From the NCBI RefSeq assembly GCF_021531655.1, contig NZ_JADYUF010000062.1:1-15407 (forward strand): a DNA stretch of 15,407 bases, in the 5' to 3' direction. Every line of letters starts with the position of its first letter. Within the stretch, counting starts at the first letter, position 1. Made by a program: the position numbers and the translations under genes. A model generated the notes under the pieces. The model did no database searches, was not told the DNA's origin, and saw only the letters and a program-made list of their open reading frames with translations. Below, in pieces: positions 1 to 7,952 of the stretch. This stretch comes from Leyella stercorea. Its GTDB lineage: Bacteria > Bacteroidota > Bacteroidia > Bacteroidales > Bacteroidaceae.

Positions 1-71
1 AAATGTAATATGCACCTATCGGAAATCTGGCATAGCAAGAAAAACGACAGTCGCTTATCCCGAACTCAGGT
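1..71 (-). mobile_element. End of an IS982-like insertion sequence (left copy)
   Basis: Positions 1-71 are an exact inverted copy of 15335-15405. The inner tip reads TTATCCCGAACTCAGG, which closely matches TTATCCCGAACTGGGG (8978-8993), the sequence that follows an IS982-family transposase C-terminus inside this window. I infer that this is a terminal inverted repeat and that the element body lies off the left edge. The rest of the IS cannot be seen, so the family call rests on this similarity alone. Confidence 0.6.
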
Positions 72-84
72 TAATAGCATCAGA

Positions 85-1170
85 ATGATGATGAAAGCGC
101 AAGGCGTAGATGAAAAGTATATTGATAAAGAGGAAACATTATACTATGATGAATCAGGTAACATTAAACACCTGATTGTAAAAGAGGGTAAACTAAATGC
201 AGATTCAGATACAGTATTTGTGTTGGGTGGTGTTCAGGCGGAAGATACTATTTCTTTGGAAGAGTTAAAAACTGCATTAGGAAAAAGTTTAGAAAAAGAA
301 ATGAAATCAACAAAGGACTTGAAAGGGTCTTTTATTGAAATATTGCGCAAGGATAATTTTAGAAAAATACTCCAACTGATTCAAGACAAAGGATGGCATA
401 TCCATTTTAGTATCGTGCAGATACTATATTACGGATTTGTAGATATTGTCGATTCAATAGATGGACTAGATGTTGATCTTTTATTTGCATTCAAGGCAGA
501 GCTATACAAGGTCTTGAAAAAGGATCCAAATACAACTGTTTCAATATTCAAGAAATATAAATATCCAAATGTTGCGACAAAAGACATCAATAATTTCTTG
601 TCAGAGATTCTAACCCTTATTGAGAGTGTTATTACTGAAGATGCGAAAAGATTCATTATTAATCCTTTCCTTCTTGTACTCAAGAGTTGTATTGAGAAAG
701 CTAAAGAACAAAAAGAATTGACTTTTATTCAGAATGAAACTACTCACGAATGGGTTGGAGAATTTGAGCAATTTTATAAGCAACAGATTCTCAACTTTCC
801 GAAGAAAACCTTGGTGTTCGATGAAGAAAAACAAGTTATGAACCAAATTGCAGAAGAAAATATTATTATCAATGGTAAAACTCTTAATAACTATAGTTTT
901 AAGGAGTCTGAATCGGATGCAATGATACAAGTCTGTGATTACGTGGTTTCTATTTTACGTAAATATATAATATTCCTTGACAGATTAGAGTCGGAGGTTG
1001 ATGCTGATATCCAAAATTTTGATGAAAATCAGATGAACAACTACAAGCTTTTAAATAGAATACTAGCAGCCTCTCTTGATTATAATCCGTTGTTTGTACA
1101 TTTTGTTGCTAGTCAGCATACTGTTGCCAAGTATCATATGTACATAAAAAAGTATGGTAAAATAGAGTAA
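85..1170 (+). CDS. DUF3800-family protein, 5' end adjoining an IS
   Basis: The protein carries the hallmark N-terminal DUF3800 motif, YYDESGN followed by FVLGGV, at about residues 20-60 counted from the ATG at 85. A second acidic patch typical of the family, QVCDYVV, lies near the C-terminus. DUF3800 proteins are predicted to have an RNase H-like fold with conserved acidic residues; their biochemical role is largely unknown, and many sit on mobile elements or near defence genes. The frame is open upstream to an ATG at 10, but those 25 codons lie in the inverted IS end at 1-71, so I favour the ATG cluster at 85/88/91. At about 361 residues it is longer than a minimal DUF3800 domain. The original 5' end may have been lost to the IS. 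The family call is fairly sure; the start is not. Confidence 0.72.
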   Translation: MMMKAQGVDEKYIDKEETLYYDESGNIKHLIVKEGKLNADSDTVFVLGGVQAEDTISLEELKTALGKSLEKEMKSTKDLKGSFIEILRKDNFRKILQLIQDKGWHIHFSIVQILYYGFVDIVDSIDGLDVDLLFAFKAELYKVLKKDPNTTVSIFKKYKYPNVATKDINNFLSEILTLIESVITEDAKRFIINPFLLVLKSCIEKAKEQKELTFIQNETTHEWVGEFEQFYKQQILNFPKKTLVFDEEKQVMNQIAEENIIINGKTLNNYSFKESESDAMIQVCDYVVSILRKYIIFLDRLESEVDADIQNFDENQMNNYKLLNRILAASLDYNPLFVHFVASQHTVAKYHMYIKKYGKIE

Positions 1171-1255
1171 AAGAGTGACTTTACAGTATATTGCTTTTTT
1201 TGTTCTACTTTATGTGGATTGTTGTTTTTTAAAAAATGAAACTTCGTTATAACGC

Positions 1256-1699
1256 ATGGGTAATAATAATCTTTTCAAACTTATGACTCTAGATGCCACC
1301 ATGAAAACATCTGACATTGAAGAGCGTTTTGAAAAAATAGCAAAGATGCTGTTTGAAAGTTTTGCTATCCAAAAGGGTGAGACAGTGTATCTCTTTAAAG
1401 AGATTGAGTTTTACTTCTACAACAAGAATCATCGCGATATTATCACTCATCCACGGGTGTCAAAACCTTTATGTTGGTATATTAATGACTTCGGAGGAAT
1501 AGATCTTAATTTCGAGAGTAATATTAAGTTTGAAAACCGACTTAATAGTAAAGGGCAGAATGTCAAGAATATCTTAGTCCTACAAAATGCGTTTGAAAAG
1601 ACAAGAAAGCAAATGAAAGTAAATACGCTAAGTATCAATGCTTTAAGCGATAATTTGAATTTTCCGATGTTTGCCAAACTCACTCTTAAAAAGACATAA
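1256..1699 (+). CDS. Hypothetical protein, about 147 aa
   Basis: I do not firmly recognise this protein. It has an alpha/beta-looking sequence with the stretches EIEFYFYNKNHRDIITHPR and WYINDFGGIDL. These recall small Bacteroidota proteins of unknown function and, only loosely, the EFY/H pattern of methylpurine-DNA glycosylases. No signal peptide or membrane segment is seen. The in-frame ATG at 1301 (MKTSDIEERFEK) looks like a more natural start than 1256, because the 15 residues before it are low in character. It lies 85 bp after the DUF3800 gene on the same strand and is followed by the leader of the first recombinase, so it probably belongs to the flank rather than to the mobilizable element. 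Confidence 0.6.
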   Translation: MGNNNLFKLMTLDATMKTSDIEERFEKIAKMLFESFAIQKGETVYLFKEIEFYFYNKNHRDIITHPRVSKPLCWYINDFGGIDLNFESNIKFENRLNSKGQNVKNILVLQNAFEKTRKQMKVNTLSINALSDNLNFPMFAKLTLKKT

Positions 1700-1897
1700 A
1701 AGACTGTTTCTTGTTTCCGTTTTGTTTCTCGTTTCTCGGTTTGTTTTCTTATCTTCACATCAGTTTTCCGAAGTAAGGGAAGAGAAAGAAAAGCAAATGT
1801 CAGCATAGGAAACCATATCTGACATGAACTTTCAACAAGAGGGAGAAAAACCCTCCAATGTAGCAGAATACAAAAACAAAATAACACTTTATACATT
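1700..1897 (+). promoter_or_regulatory. Recombinase leader with two hairpins; possible left end of the mobilizable element
   Basis: About 200 bp without a gene precede the first recombinase. At 1703-1745 there are imperfect tandem repeats built on GTTTC. A 7-bp inverted repeat, ATGTCAG (1797-1803) and CTGACAT (1819-1825), can extend inward through ATA/TAT and GG/CC pairs to a short AAA loop. A second stem, GAGGG/CCCTC, lies at 1839-1843 and 1851-1855. I infer integrase arm-binding sites and a structured mRNA leader. The left attachment site should lie here or just upstream, but I could not find a match to the right-end sequence. Confidence 0.4.
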
Positions 1898-3070
1898 ATG
1901 GCAAGACCAAAGAAACAAGTAAAGCTGAAAGAACCGATTAAAATTCGGTTGAAGTCGCTCGCAGATGGCAACAAGAGCATCTATCTTGACATCTACTATA
2001 AGGGAGTGAGGAAGTATGAATACCTCAAACTCTACCTCGTTCCCGAAATCAATCCCATTTGCAAGGAACAGAACAAGCAGACTATGGCAGTTGCAGAACG
2101 CATCAAGGCAGAGCGCATCAAAGCCCTGCATGGTCACGGCATACAGGACTGGGAGACAGTAAAACAAGGCTCGATGCTTCTTACCACATGGATAAAGAAG
2201 TATTGTGAAGGTGGTGTCGGAATCAAGAAGTCAACGCTCCATTGCCGTGTGGAAATGCTGCACACCGTGGAGAAGTATCTTGACGAGACCAACAAAGGCT
2301 TCATTTCGCTTGAAGAGGTCAATGCGGAGTTCTGCCGTGGATATGTGAAGTTCTTGCGTAACTTCCCAAACTCCCATATCAAGTATGGCGAGCCAAGACC
2401 TATCAGCGAGAATACGGCAAGCCGATACCTCGGAATGTTCTCCACTGCTCTCAATAACGCTGTGCGACAAGGCATTATTCGCAACAACCCTATGAAAGAA
2501 CTTGATGCACGTGAGCGCATTCAGCCCAAGGACGGCAAGAAAGAGTATTTGACCATTGAGGAACTTCGTACCCTCATGGCTACGGACAGTTACCGCCCAG
2601 AGGTCAAGGAGGCTTTCATCTTCGCCTGTTTTACTGGATTGCGATTAAGTGACATGTACCGTCTTGCTCCGATGCACATCTTCAAGACCGCTGACGGAAA
2701 GGGCGAATACATAGACATGGAAATGCAAAAGACGGAGAAGCCAGTTATAATACCTCTCTCGGAAGAGGCTAAGCGGTGGTTGCCAAAGCCAAGAGGAAAT
2801 GATATTCCTTTCTTTGACATACCGACCACACAGACCGTTATAGGCAGGGCTCTCCGCAAATGGGCGGAAGCGGCAGGGATAGAGAAGCATATCTCATTCC
2901 ATTGCTCACGGCACACGTTCGGAACGATGATGCTCACTCTCGGTGCAGACCTTTTTACCACAAGCAAGCTGATGGGACATTCCAACATTCAGACCACGGA
3001 AATCTATGCTAAAATCGTGGATAAGAAGAAGGAGGAAGCCATCAACCTCATTGACGGTATGTTCACATAA
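1898..3070 (+). CDS. Tyrosine recombinase / integrase 1
   Basis: This is a site-specific recombinase of the phage-integrase family, 390 aa, the usual size for Bacteroidetes integrases. An N-terminal arm-binding region (about 1-75) is followed by a SAM-like core-binding domain (about 95-205) and the catalytic domain (about 215-385). The full catalytic set is visible: R249 in FTGLRLSD, K278, H335 and R338 in HCSRH, H361 in LMGHS, and nucleophile Y370. It should cut and rejoin the element ends during integration and excision. A second recombinase follows 28 bp downstream, suggesting one transcript and a paired mechanism. The start at 1898 (MARPKKQ) fits the common basic N-terminus of the family. 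The function is secure; the target site is unknown. Confidence 0.93.
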   Translation: MARPKKQVKLKEPIKIRLKSLADGNKSIYLDIYYKGVRKYEYLKLYLVPEINPICKEQNKQTMAVAERIKAERIKALHGHGIQDWETVKQGSMLLTTWIKKYCEGGVGIKKSTLHCRVEMLHTVEKYLDETNKGFISLEEVNAEFCRGYVKFLRNFPNSHIKYGEPRPISENTASRYLGMFSTALNNAVRQGIIRNNPMKELDARERIQPKDGKKEYLTIEELRTLMATDSYRPEVKEAFIFACFTGLRLSDMYRLAPMHIFKTADGKGEYIDMEMQKTEKPVIIPLSEEAKRWLPKPRGNDIPFFDIPTTQTVIGRALRKWAEAAGIEKHISFHCSRHTFGTMMLTLGADLFTTSKLMGHSNIQTTEIYAKIVDKKKEEAINLIDGMFT

Positions 3071-3098
3071 ATCATTGACAACGAATATATATATAGAC

Positions 3099-4367
3099 AT
3101 GACAATAACTATCAGACAAAAGGCACTTGCCAACGACAACATAAGCTTGTATCTTGACATCTACGATGGTGGCAAGCGCAAGTTTGAATTTCTTTCTCTC
3201 TATTTGTTGCCAGAGGTTGATGCAGAGACCAAAGCAAGAAACGAAGAAACATTGCAACGTGCTCACCAGATAAGGGCTGAGCGTATTCTTCATCCAGAGA
3301 CCATCCCAGAGGTAGGTCACTTGATGATTGTGAAGGAAATCCCCAATGACGAGTCTCCCGAAGTCTTGGACTGGATCCAGACTTACATCGACTGGATGAG
3401 CGACAATACAGACTACTCCAAGGCTATTGTTGACCAGTCAAAGTATCTGAAATACCTAATGAGCGAGTTCCTTGCCAACAAGCGCAGACCTCACATCACT
3501 CTGAGGAAGTTCGACAAGGAATGGTTCAAGGCATTCTTCCTTTGGTTGAAGAACGACTATGTGCCACAGAAGTATGTACGAATTGAAGCCAAGCCTTTGT
3601 GTGAAGGCTCCCTTCACAATGTTCAACAGCGCATCGTGGCGGTGTTCAACAAGGCGGTCAAGTTCGGCAAGTTGAAGGCTAACCCTTTCTACCAGTTGGA
3701 AAAGTCAGACATCTTTCCCAAGCCGAAGTCATCACATAAGCAGTATCTCAATTCCGATGAACTGAAAAGGTTCATGGCTTCAGATGAGAGAAATCCAGGA
3801 GTTGCAGAAGCACAAAGAGCTTTCGGTTTTGCCTGTCTGACAGGACTTCGTATCAGCGACATCAAGGCTCTGCGGTGGAGCGACATCAAGAGAAACAAGG
3901 AAACGAACACGCTTGTAATCGTCCAAAAGAAAACAAAGGCTCTCAATGCCGTACCAATCGGCAATACCGCCTTGTCATGGATGCCACCCAAAGGTGATGA
4001 TGATTTTGTGTTTCACCTTCCTGCTAAGGCTAATGTGGATGCTGCCCTTAAAAGGATAGCCAAAAAGGTGGGCATTGAGAAGAATATCTCTTTTCACTGT
4101 TCCCGACATACATTCGGAATTTTGGTGCAGGCGGTTACTGGTAACATTGAGACTACCAAGAAACTGATGGGACACAAGTCGCTCAAATCCACCGCCATCT
4201 ATGCAGATGTGCTGACGAATGAAAAGGTCAAGGCTGTTGACAATACGAAGAAAGCCTTTCGAGGTCGCAAACAGCGTGAAGAGAACAAGCAGATACCGAG
4301 GACAAAGCGGACAGCAGCCACCAACACCCATCCACGCAGAATAACTTTTTTACAGGATAACAAGTAA
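3099..4367 (+). CDS. Tyrosine recombinase / integrase 2
   Basis: This is a second tyrosine recombinase of 422 aa, related to its upstream neighbour: both begin with a segment like ISLYLDIY-x-GGKRKFEFL and both share the HCSRHTFG box. The arm-binding region is about 1-65, core-binding about 88-200 and catalytic about 215-380. The catalytic residues are R251, a lysine at 277/278, H333, R336, H359 and Y368, all present. I chose the ATG at 3099 because the arm domain (MTITIRQKAL) starts there; the longer frame from 3006 overlaps integrase 1 and reads as its shadow. A basic tail of about 35 residues (GRKQREENKQIPRTKR) follows the catalytic tyrosine. Tandem recombinases acting together are known in Bacteroidetes mobile elements. 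Confidence 0.92.
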   Translation: MTITIRQKALANDNISLYLDIYDGGKRKFEFLSLYLLPEVDAETKARNEETLQRAHQIRAERILHPETIPEVGHLMIVKEIPNDESPEVLDWIQTYIDWMSDNTDYSKAIVDQSKYLKYLMSEFLANKRRPHITLRKFDKEWFKAFFLWLKNDYVPQKYVRIEAKPLCEGSLHNVQQRIVAVFNKAVKFGKLKANPFYQLEKSDIFPKPKSSHKQYLNSDELKRFMASDERNPGVAEAQRAFGFACLTGLRISDIKALRWSDIKRNKETNTLVIVQKKTKALNAVPIGNTALSWMPPKGDDDFVFHLPAKANVDAALKRIAKKVGIEKNISFHCSRHTFGILVQAVTGNIETTKKLMGHKSLKSTAIYADVLTNEKVKAVDNTKKAFRGRKQREENKQIPRTKRTAATNTHPRRITFLQDNK

Positions 4368-4510
4368 ACAGAACTTTTCAGGATAACAACCAGTTAATTT
4401 CACTTTTGTAGTCCCCATTTTCGGGCAGGGATTTCTCTCTGTCTTGGGGGACTACACTTTCAAAACAAGCAGTACAACGAATTACAAACAATTAAATTAC
4501 AGGATAATGA
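4343..4510 (+). repeat. Short direct repeats CAGGATAACAA around the HTH gene leader
   Basis: CAGGATAACAA occurs at 4353-4363 and 4379-4389, each preceded by a similar AACTTTT tract. A third, partial copy (CAGGATAATGA) at 4500-4510 overlaps the start codon of the HTH gene. The spacing and the position at a start codon suggest protein-binding sites, for example for the excisionase-like protein or the recombinase arm domains. This is inference from pattern only. Confidence 0.4.
4407..4456 (+). promoter_or_regulatory. 10-bp inverted repeat upstream of the HTH gene
   Basis: TGTAGTCCCC at 4407-4416 is perfectly complementary to GGGGACTACA at 4447-4456, with 30 bases between. No U-tract follows the right arm, so a simple intrinsic terminator is unlikely. 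It lies in the leader of the excisionase-like gene and could be an operator, an attenuator, or a recombinase-binding site. Confidence 0.45.
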
Positions 4511-4824
4511 ACAAAACTATCGACACCGAGACTCTTCTCTTGAAGGTAGAGTCACATGAGCGCCGCATTGGGATAATGGAGAACCTACTCCGTGATGCCA
4601 AGCAAGTATTGACACTGGAGGAAGCAGCCTTATTCATGGGTATATCAAAGAGTAGTCTCTACAAGATGACACACAAGCATGAACTTCCGTTCTTCCGTCC
4701 CAACGGCAAGATTATCTACTTTGAGAAGTCCGAACTCTTGAACTGGATGCGCCAGAACCGCAGTATGTCTGAGGCTGAGACCAAGGCTGCAGCGACCAAG
4801 CACATGAGTGAACTTTGTAAATAG
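4507..4824 (+). CDS. Excisionase-type helix-turn-helix protein
   Basis: This is a 105-aa DNA-binding protein. Residues about 1-32 are predicted helical, possibly a short coiled coil (LLLKVESHERRIGIMENLL). Residues 34-82 form a MerR/excisionase-like winged HTH: LTLEEAALFMGISKSSLYK, then the wing PNGKIIYFEKSELLNWM. Such proteins in Bacteroidales elements control excision or act as directionality factors with the neighbouring tyrosine recombinases. I chose the start at 4507 because the homologous-looking sequence begins with MNKTIDTETL; an upstream ATG at 4444 lies inside the inverted repeat of the leader. The family is clear. The role in excision is inferred from position. Confidence 0.85.
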   Translation: MNKTIDTETLLLKVESHERRIGIMENLLRDAKQVLTLEEAALFMGISKSSLYKMTHKHELPFFRPNGKIIYFEKSELLNWMRQNRSMSEAETKAAATKHMSELCK

Positions 4825-4826
4825 AC

Positions 4827-5144
4827 ATGGCGATGATGAAGGACGATTTTTCCCATGAAGAGTACAGAAGCAAGTTGGCAAATGTCGCTGACCTTGCCGT
4901 GAGCTACATCAATACTGGCAACGGCTACTTTCGGATGCGTGATGCTTTCAATCAGCTTGCCGAACAATGCGGAGCCAACAAGGGCATCAATGATGAAGCA
5001 ACTGTCGGCAGAAGAAAACTTCTTGCCCAGTCTGTTTGCATTGAGTGCATTTCACGATTAAGCAGCCATTCTAATGACAGGTTGCAAGGCGAACTCTATG
5101 TTATCGCAGAGGACATTTCCCCAAGGAGAGGACGGCACAGATGA
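4827..5144 (+). CDS. Small hypothetical protein of the mobilizable element
   Basis: This 105-aa protein starts 2 bp after the HTH gene, implying translational coupling. It is predicted mostly helical (EEYRSKLANVADLAVSYINTG, and a second helical block near residues 35-90) with a basic end (SPRRGRHR). There is no signal peptide or membrane segment. I do not recognise a domain. ATGs at 4833 and 4836 are possible alternative starts. Its fixed place between an excisionase-like gene and a winged-HTH gene suggests a role in element maintenance or regulation; that is inference. Confidence 0.7.
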   Translation: MAMMKDDFSHEEYRSKLANVADLAVSYINTGNGYFRMRDAFNQLAEQCGANKGINDEATVGRRKLLAQSVCIECISRLSSHSNDRLQGELYVIAEDISPRRGRHR

Positions 5145-5208
5145 TTTTCTCTTTACTGAGAAAAACAGTCTTGCCATTTATGGTTATAATATTCAAAATT
5201 CACGGAAG

Positions 5209-6033
5209 ATGGATAAACAAAAGATACATTACTGCTTCACTCTGTCTGATGTACAGATGGAGTATCTTCGCTGCAAGAAGTACAAGATTGACCGCATGGA
5301 ATGCTTCATGTCTCTTGCCTCTCTTGCTGAACGTGAAACAACACTTGTTTCTATCAGCAAGACCCAACAAGTGGAAATCTTGTGTGGGCAATGTCTGGTT
5401 GACAATACCCAACTTGCCAAGCTCTGGGATAAAGACCGCAAGACTGTACCCAAACTTTTACAGGCTATGGAGGCTGTGGGCATTTCCTCTTCACAAAAAG
5501 TTGGAGACAACCGCATCATTACCCTGCATTCCCTTTCTGGTTGGTATGTGGACGGAAGATTTGTCAAGAACGGCTTTTCATTGAAGCGCAATACGGATGG
5601 CTCAGCAATCATCCACACGGAAGTTCCACAAGCAAGAGTAATTGTTACGACAACGGAGGTTGATACAAAGTCGGACAAGGAAGATGGGCATTCTGCCAAT
5701 GGAACATCCGATACTGACAACAAGGGCTATTCTTCTACAGCAGATATTTCTTCTTCCCTAAATTCGACTTCATCTAATGACAACAGAAGCGTGGGTAAGG
5801 TCGGAATGAATGGCAATCTTTCCGATGCTGTTACTTGTGGAATTTCCCCACAACAAAACTACTCCAGTCAGTCTGTTGGCAATCCTTCTTTCCTGCAAGA
5901 AGCAGATGCCAAACAGAATGAAGGAGAACACAACATATATCCACAGCATCTGGCAGGAGGTCAAACACAACAGTCTAACGGTTCTAATGCCAATGGTTAC
6001 AAGCCTAACGACTCCCATAACGGCAATCAATAG
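5209..6033 (+). CDS. Helix-turn-helix protein of a mobile element, Ser/Asn-rich tail
   Basis: This 274-aa protein has a conserved N-terminal half and a variable tail. Residues 1-60 (IHYCFTLSDVQMEYLRCKKY) resemble proteins commonly found in Bacteroidales conjugative and mobilizable elements. Residues about 63-95 form an HTH (VDNTQLAKLWDKDRKTVPK), followed by a wing-like strand region and the motif LSGWYVDGRF (109-118). From about 150 to the end the sequence is low-complexity, rich in Ser, Asn, Gly and Gln. I chose the ATG at 5209 because the conserved sequence begins there; the frame is open further upstream from 5074 but overlaps the previous gene. A competing frame from 5141 is a shadow. It is probably a DNA-binding regulator or relaxosome factor; the exact role is unknown. 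Confidence 0.8.
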   Translation: MDKQKIHYCFTLSDVQMEYLRCKKYKIDRMECFMSLASLAERETTLVSISKTQQVEILCGQCLVDNTQLAKLWDKDRKTVPKLLQAMEAVGISSSQKVGDNRIITLHSLSGWYVDGRFVKNGFSLKRNTDGSAIIHTEVPQARVIVTTTEVDTKSDKEDGHSANGTSDTDNKGYSSTADISSSLNSTSSNDNRSVGKVGMNGNLSDAVTCGISPQQNYSSQSVGNPSFLQEADAKQNEGEHNIYPQHLAGGQTQQSNGSNANGYKPNDSHNGNQ

Positions 6034-6318
6034 GCATACAGAGGCTAATGAGCCACCATACCGATAAATCATCCCAAAGGACGATTTACAGCCATAGGCT
6101 ACCGCCAAACTGTTATACGTTTAAGCAGCCTTGGGGACGGACGCTGTTAAAAGTGCCGTCATTTTATAGGTACTTTTCGAGAAATCCTTTTGTAATACAG
6201 AAGCCGTGTCCGTCTTTCTGTATTCCTAAAAGTTTCTCGGACTACTCGCAGGCTCGCAGTCGTGGGCACCTTTGCAAGGTGCTTGTAATCATCCCATTTT
6301 AATCAGAGACAAGGACAA
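6034..6318 (+). other. Noncoding region with a large inverted repeat: candidate oriT
   Basis: These 285 bp separate the HTH gene from the mobilization genes and hold no convincing gene. A large imperfect inverted repeat spans 6178-6239: arms 6178-6202 and 6216-6239 pair almost throughout (CGAGAAA with TTTCTCG outside, AATACAGAA with TTCTGTATT inside), leaving a loop of about 13 bases. A second perfect hairpin, GCACCTT/AAGGTGC with a 3-base loop, lies at 6266-6282, and GACGG/CCGTC at 6136-6160 can also pair. Mobilizable elements usually carry their transfer origin just upstream of the relaxosome genes, so I infer oriT here. The nick site cannot be identified by eye. Confidence 0.5.
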
Positions 6319-6714
6319 ATGAGAAAGAAGAACATCATAAGGAAACCGCCTACGGAAGTCCACACCTACCGATGTACGAAAGAAGAGTTAAAGCAGCTCC
6401 AGACGCTTGCCAAGGAGTGTGGAATTAGTCTGAGCCGCTATGTCGTTGAGACTGGTTTGAAGCACCGTCCACGCATGAGGCTCACCAAGGAAGAGGTGGA
6501 CGCTCTCAACTCTCTCGCCATCGCAAGGACGGATTTGATAAAAATCAGCAACGTGCTATCCAAGAAAACGGCTGAGGAAAAGGCTCGGTTCTTCAAAAAT
6601 GAGAAGTTCATGCGTTGGTGGATTGATGCCGTTGCAGGGCTTATCCAACATTGGTATAGCATTGAAGAGAATATCTCAACAAACGTACAGACCAAATCAA
6701 AGGATCAATCATGA
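6319..6714 (+). CDS. MobC-like relaxosome accessory protein (ribbon-helix-helix)
   Basis: This is a 131-aa basic protein. A short basic head (MRKKNIIRKPP) is followed by a strand and two helices of ribbon-helix-helix type, THTYRCT-like then EELKQLQTLAKECGISLSRYVVETGLKHRP, and a second helical half. This is the layout of bacterial mobilization proteins of the MobC kind, which bind oriT and help the relaxase melt and nick DNA. The stop codon overlaps the relaxase start (ATGA at 6711-6714), so the two are translationally coupled. The position directly after the candidate oriT supports the call. The head is inferred from pattern; the family assignment is moderately sure. Confidence 0.82.
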   Translation: MRKKNIIRKPPTEVHTYRCTKEELKQLQTLAKECGISLSRYVVETGLKHRPRMRLTKEEVDALNSLAIARTDLIKISNVLSKKTAEEKARFFKNEKFMRWWIDAVAGLIQHWYSIEENISTNVQTKSKDQS

Positions 6715-7940
6715 TTATGCTCGCAAAGGTCGTATCTTACGGAGGCAACTCCGTAAGGTACGCATTGGAAAAGGAGAAGGCAAAGACGGTCAAGGTGAAC
6801 AATATGCCCGATGGTCTTGACCCTACCGCCATCTGGTACATGATGAAGCATCATTGCCAGTATCATCAGGCGGAAAGGACGGTGGGCAGAAAGTAGGAAA
6901 GGTTCATGACCACTTTTGTACTTTCCCCATCAAAGGAAGAGTCTGCAAACTTCACGATGGAAGATTGGGCAAACCTCCAAGACGAAGCTTTGAGAGTTTT
7001 GGATTCTGTTGGGCTTATGCCCAACGGTTCCTCCAATGTGATAAAGACCAACTTCACCAATTCTATGAATGTGGGCGGACTGCACTCTGATTCTATGTCT
7101 GGAACGCTGCTCCTTCACATTGATTGTTGTCGTGTGGATATGGAGGGTAAGACCAATGATGTACACGATATTCACCTTCGGGCAATGAAGGCTGCGGAAA
7201 TCATCAATATGCGCCATGGATGGGAACAACCGCAGGAAATTCGGAATATGCGAAAGGCTGAACTTGCGGAGGATTGCGAACATATCCTCACAGATATGCA
7301 GCAGTTCAACATTGACAGATATTTCAATCTGTTGCGCATGAAAGGCTATGAGGTCAAACCTCGTTACGACAAGCAGCGGAAACTTGTCGGCTACACAGTC
7401 GGCAAGAATGCTTCCGTGTTCAAGGCTTCTGAGATTGGCAGAAAGTTTATGGCATCAAAGATTGAAGACACCTGGAAGAAACTGCACCCACAACCTACAC
7501 AAGTCAAGACAAAGCCTGTTTCTCCATCCGTTGCTCCTGCGCCTCGCCCAGTTCGTCCTGTCGTTCAGACTCAAACAGCATCACAACCAAAGGCGCAACC
7601 TCAAATTGCACAAACGGCATTCACAATCAACATTGGCGATGGAGTCAAGAAGGTGTGGATTCCGAACTCTGTCAAAGATGTCTTTACTAATGAGGTTCAG
7701 ATTCCAGAGGATAATGATATAGCGACAACAGAGAATGTCGCTCATGTAGCGATGCTGTTGTTTGCAGGGTATATTGACGCAGCTACTTCCATGTCTGAGT
7801 CATGTGGCGGTGGTGGTTCTGCTCCTTCTTCTGGTTGGGGCAAGAAGGATGATGAAGATGACTGGAAGTTTGCCCACCGTTGCGCACAGATGGCTCACTC
7901 TATGTGCAAGCCTAAACCACGTTACCGTTTCCGTAGATAA
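6711..7940 (+). pseudogene. Relaxase (mobilization nuclease) interrupted by an in-frame TAG
   Basis: Two open segments, 6711-6896 and 6906-7940, lie in the same frame and are separated by one stop codon, TAG at 6894-6896. Read through, they make one 409-residue relaxase. The N-terminus (MIMLAKVVSYGGNSVRYALEKE) carries the candidate nucleophilic tyrosines Y10/Y17. The second segment holds the metal-binding histidine region, LLHIDCCRVD and TNDVHDIHLRA (H71, H87, H90 counted from the ATG at 6906), then a Pro/Gln-rich linker and a conserved tail with CGGGG and GWGKKDDEDDW. Relaxases of this VirD2/MobA-like class nick oriT and stay bound to the 5' end. The stop parts the tyrosine from the metal site, so neither half should work alone. 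A single substitution such as TTG to TAG is the simplest cause; sequencing error or stop readthrough are alternatives. Confidence 0.8.
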
Positions 7941-7952
7941 ATCAATGACAAT

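Noticed and set aside
10..84. First 25 codons of the DUF3800 frame as genuine protein
   Set aside because: The same codons recur in inverted orientation at the other window end, where they lead into unrelated sequence, so they belong to the IS end.
3006..3098. Longer start for the second recombinase
   Set aside because: This stretch overlaps the end of the first recombinase and encodes no arm-domain sequence; the ATG at 3099 begins the conserved part.
5141..5584. 147-codon + strand frame starting with an ATGA overlap
   Set aside because: It overlaps the clearly conserved HTH frame from 5209 and has an unnatural composition rich in Trp, Arg and Cys, so it reads as a shadow.
6048..6302. 84-codon frame in the candidate oriT region
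   Set aside because: It contains the large inverted repeat and has no protein-like pattern.
6894..6896. Programmed readthrough of the relaxase TAG
   Set aside because: I see no special context that would favour it; a point mutation is simpler. It is kept only as an alternative.
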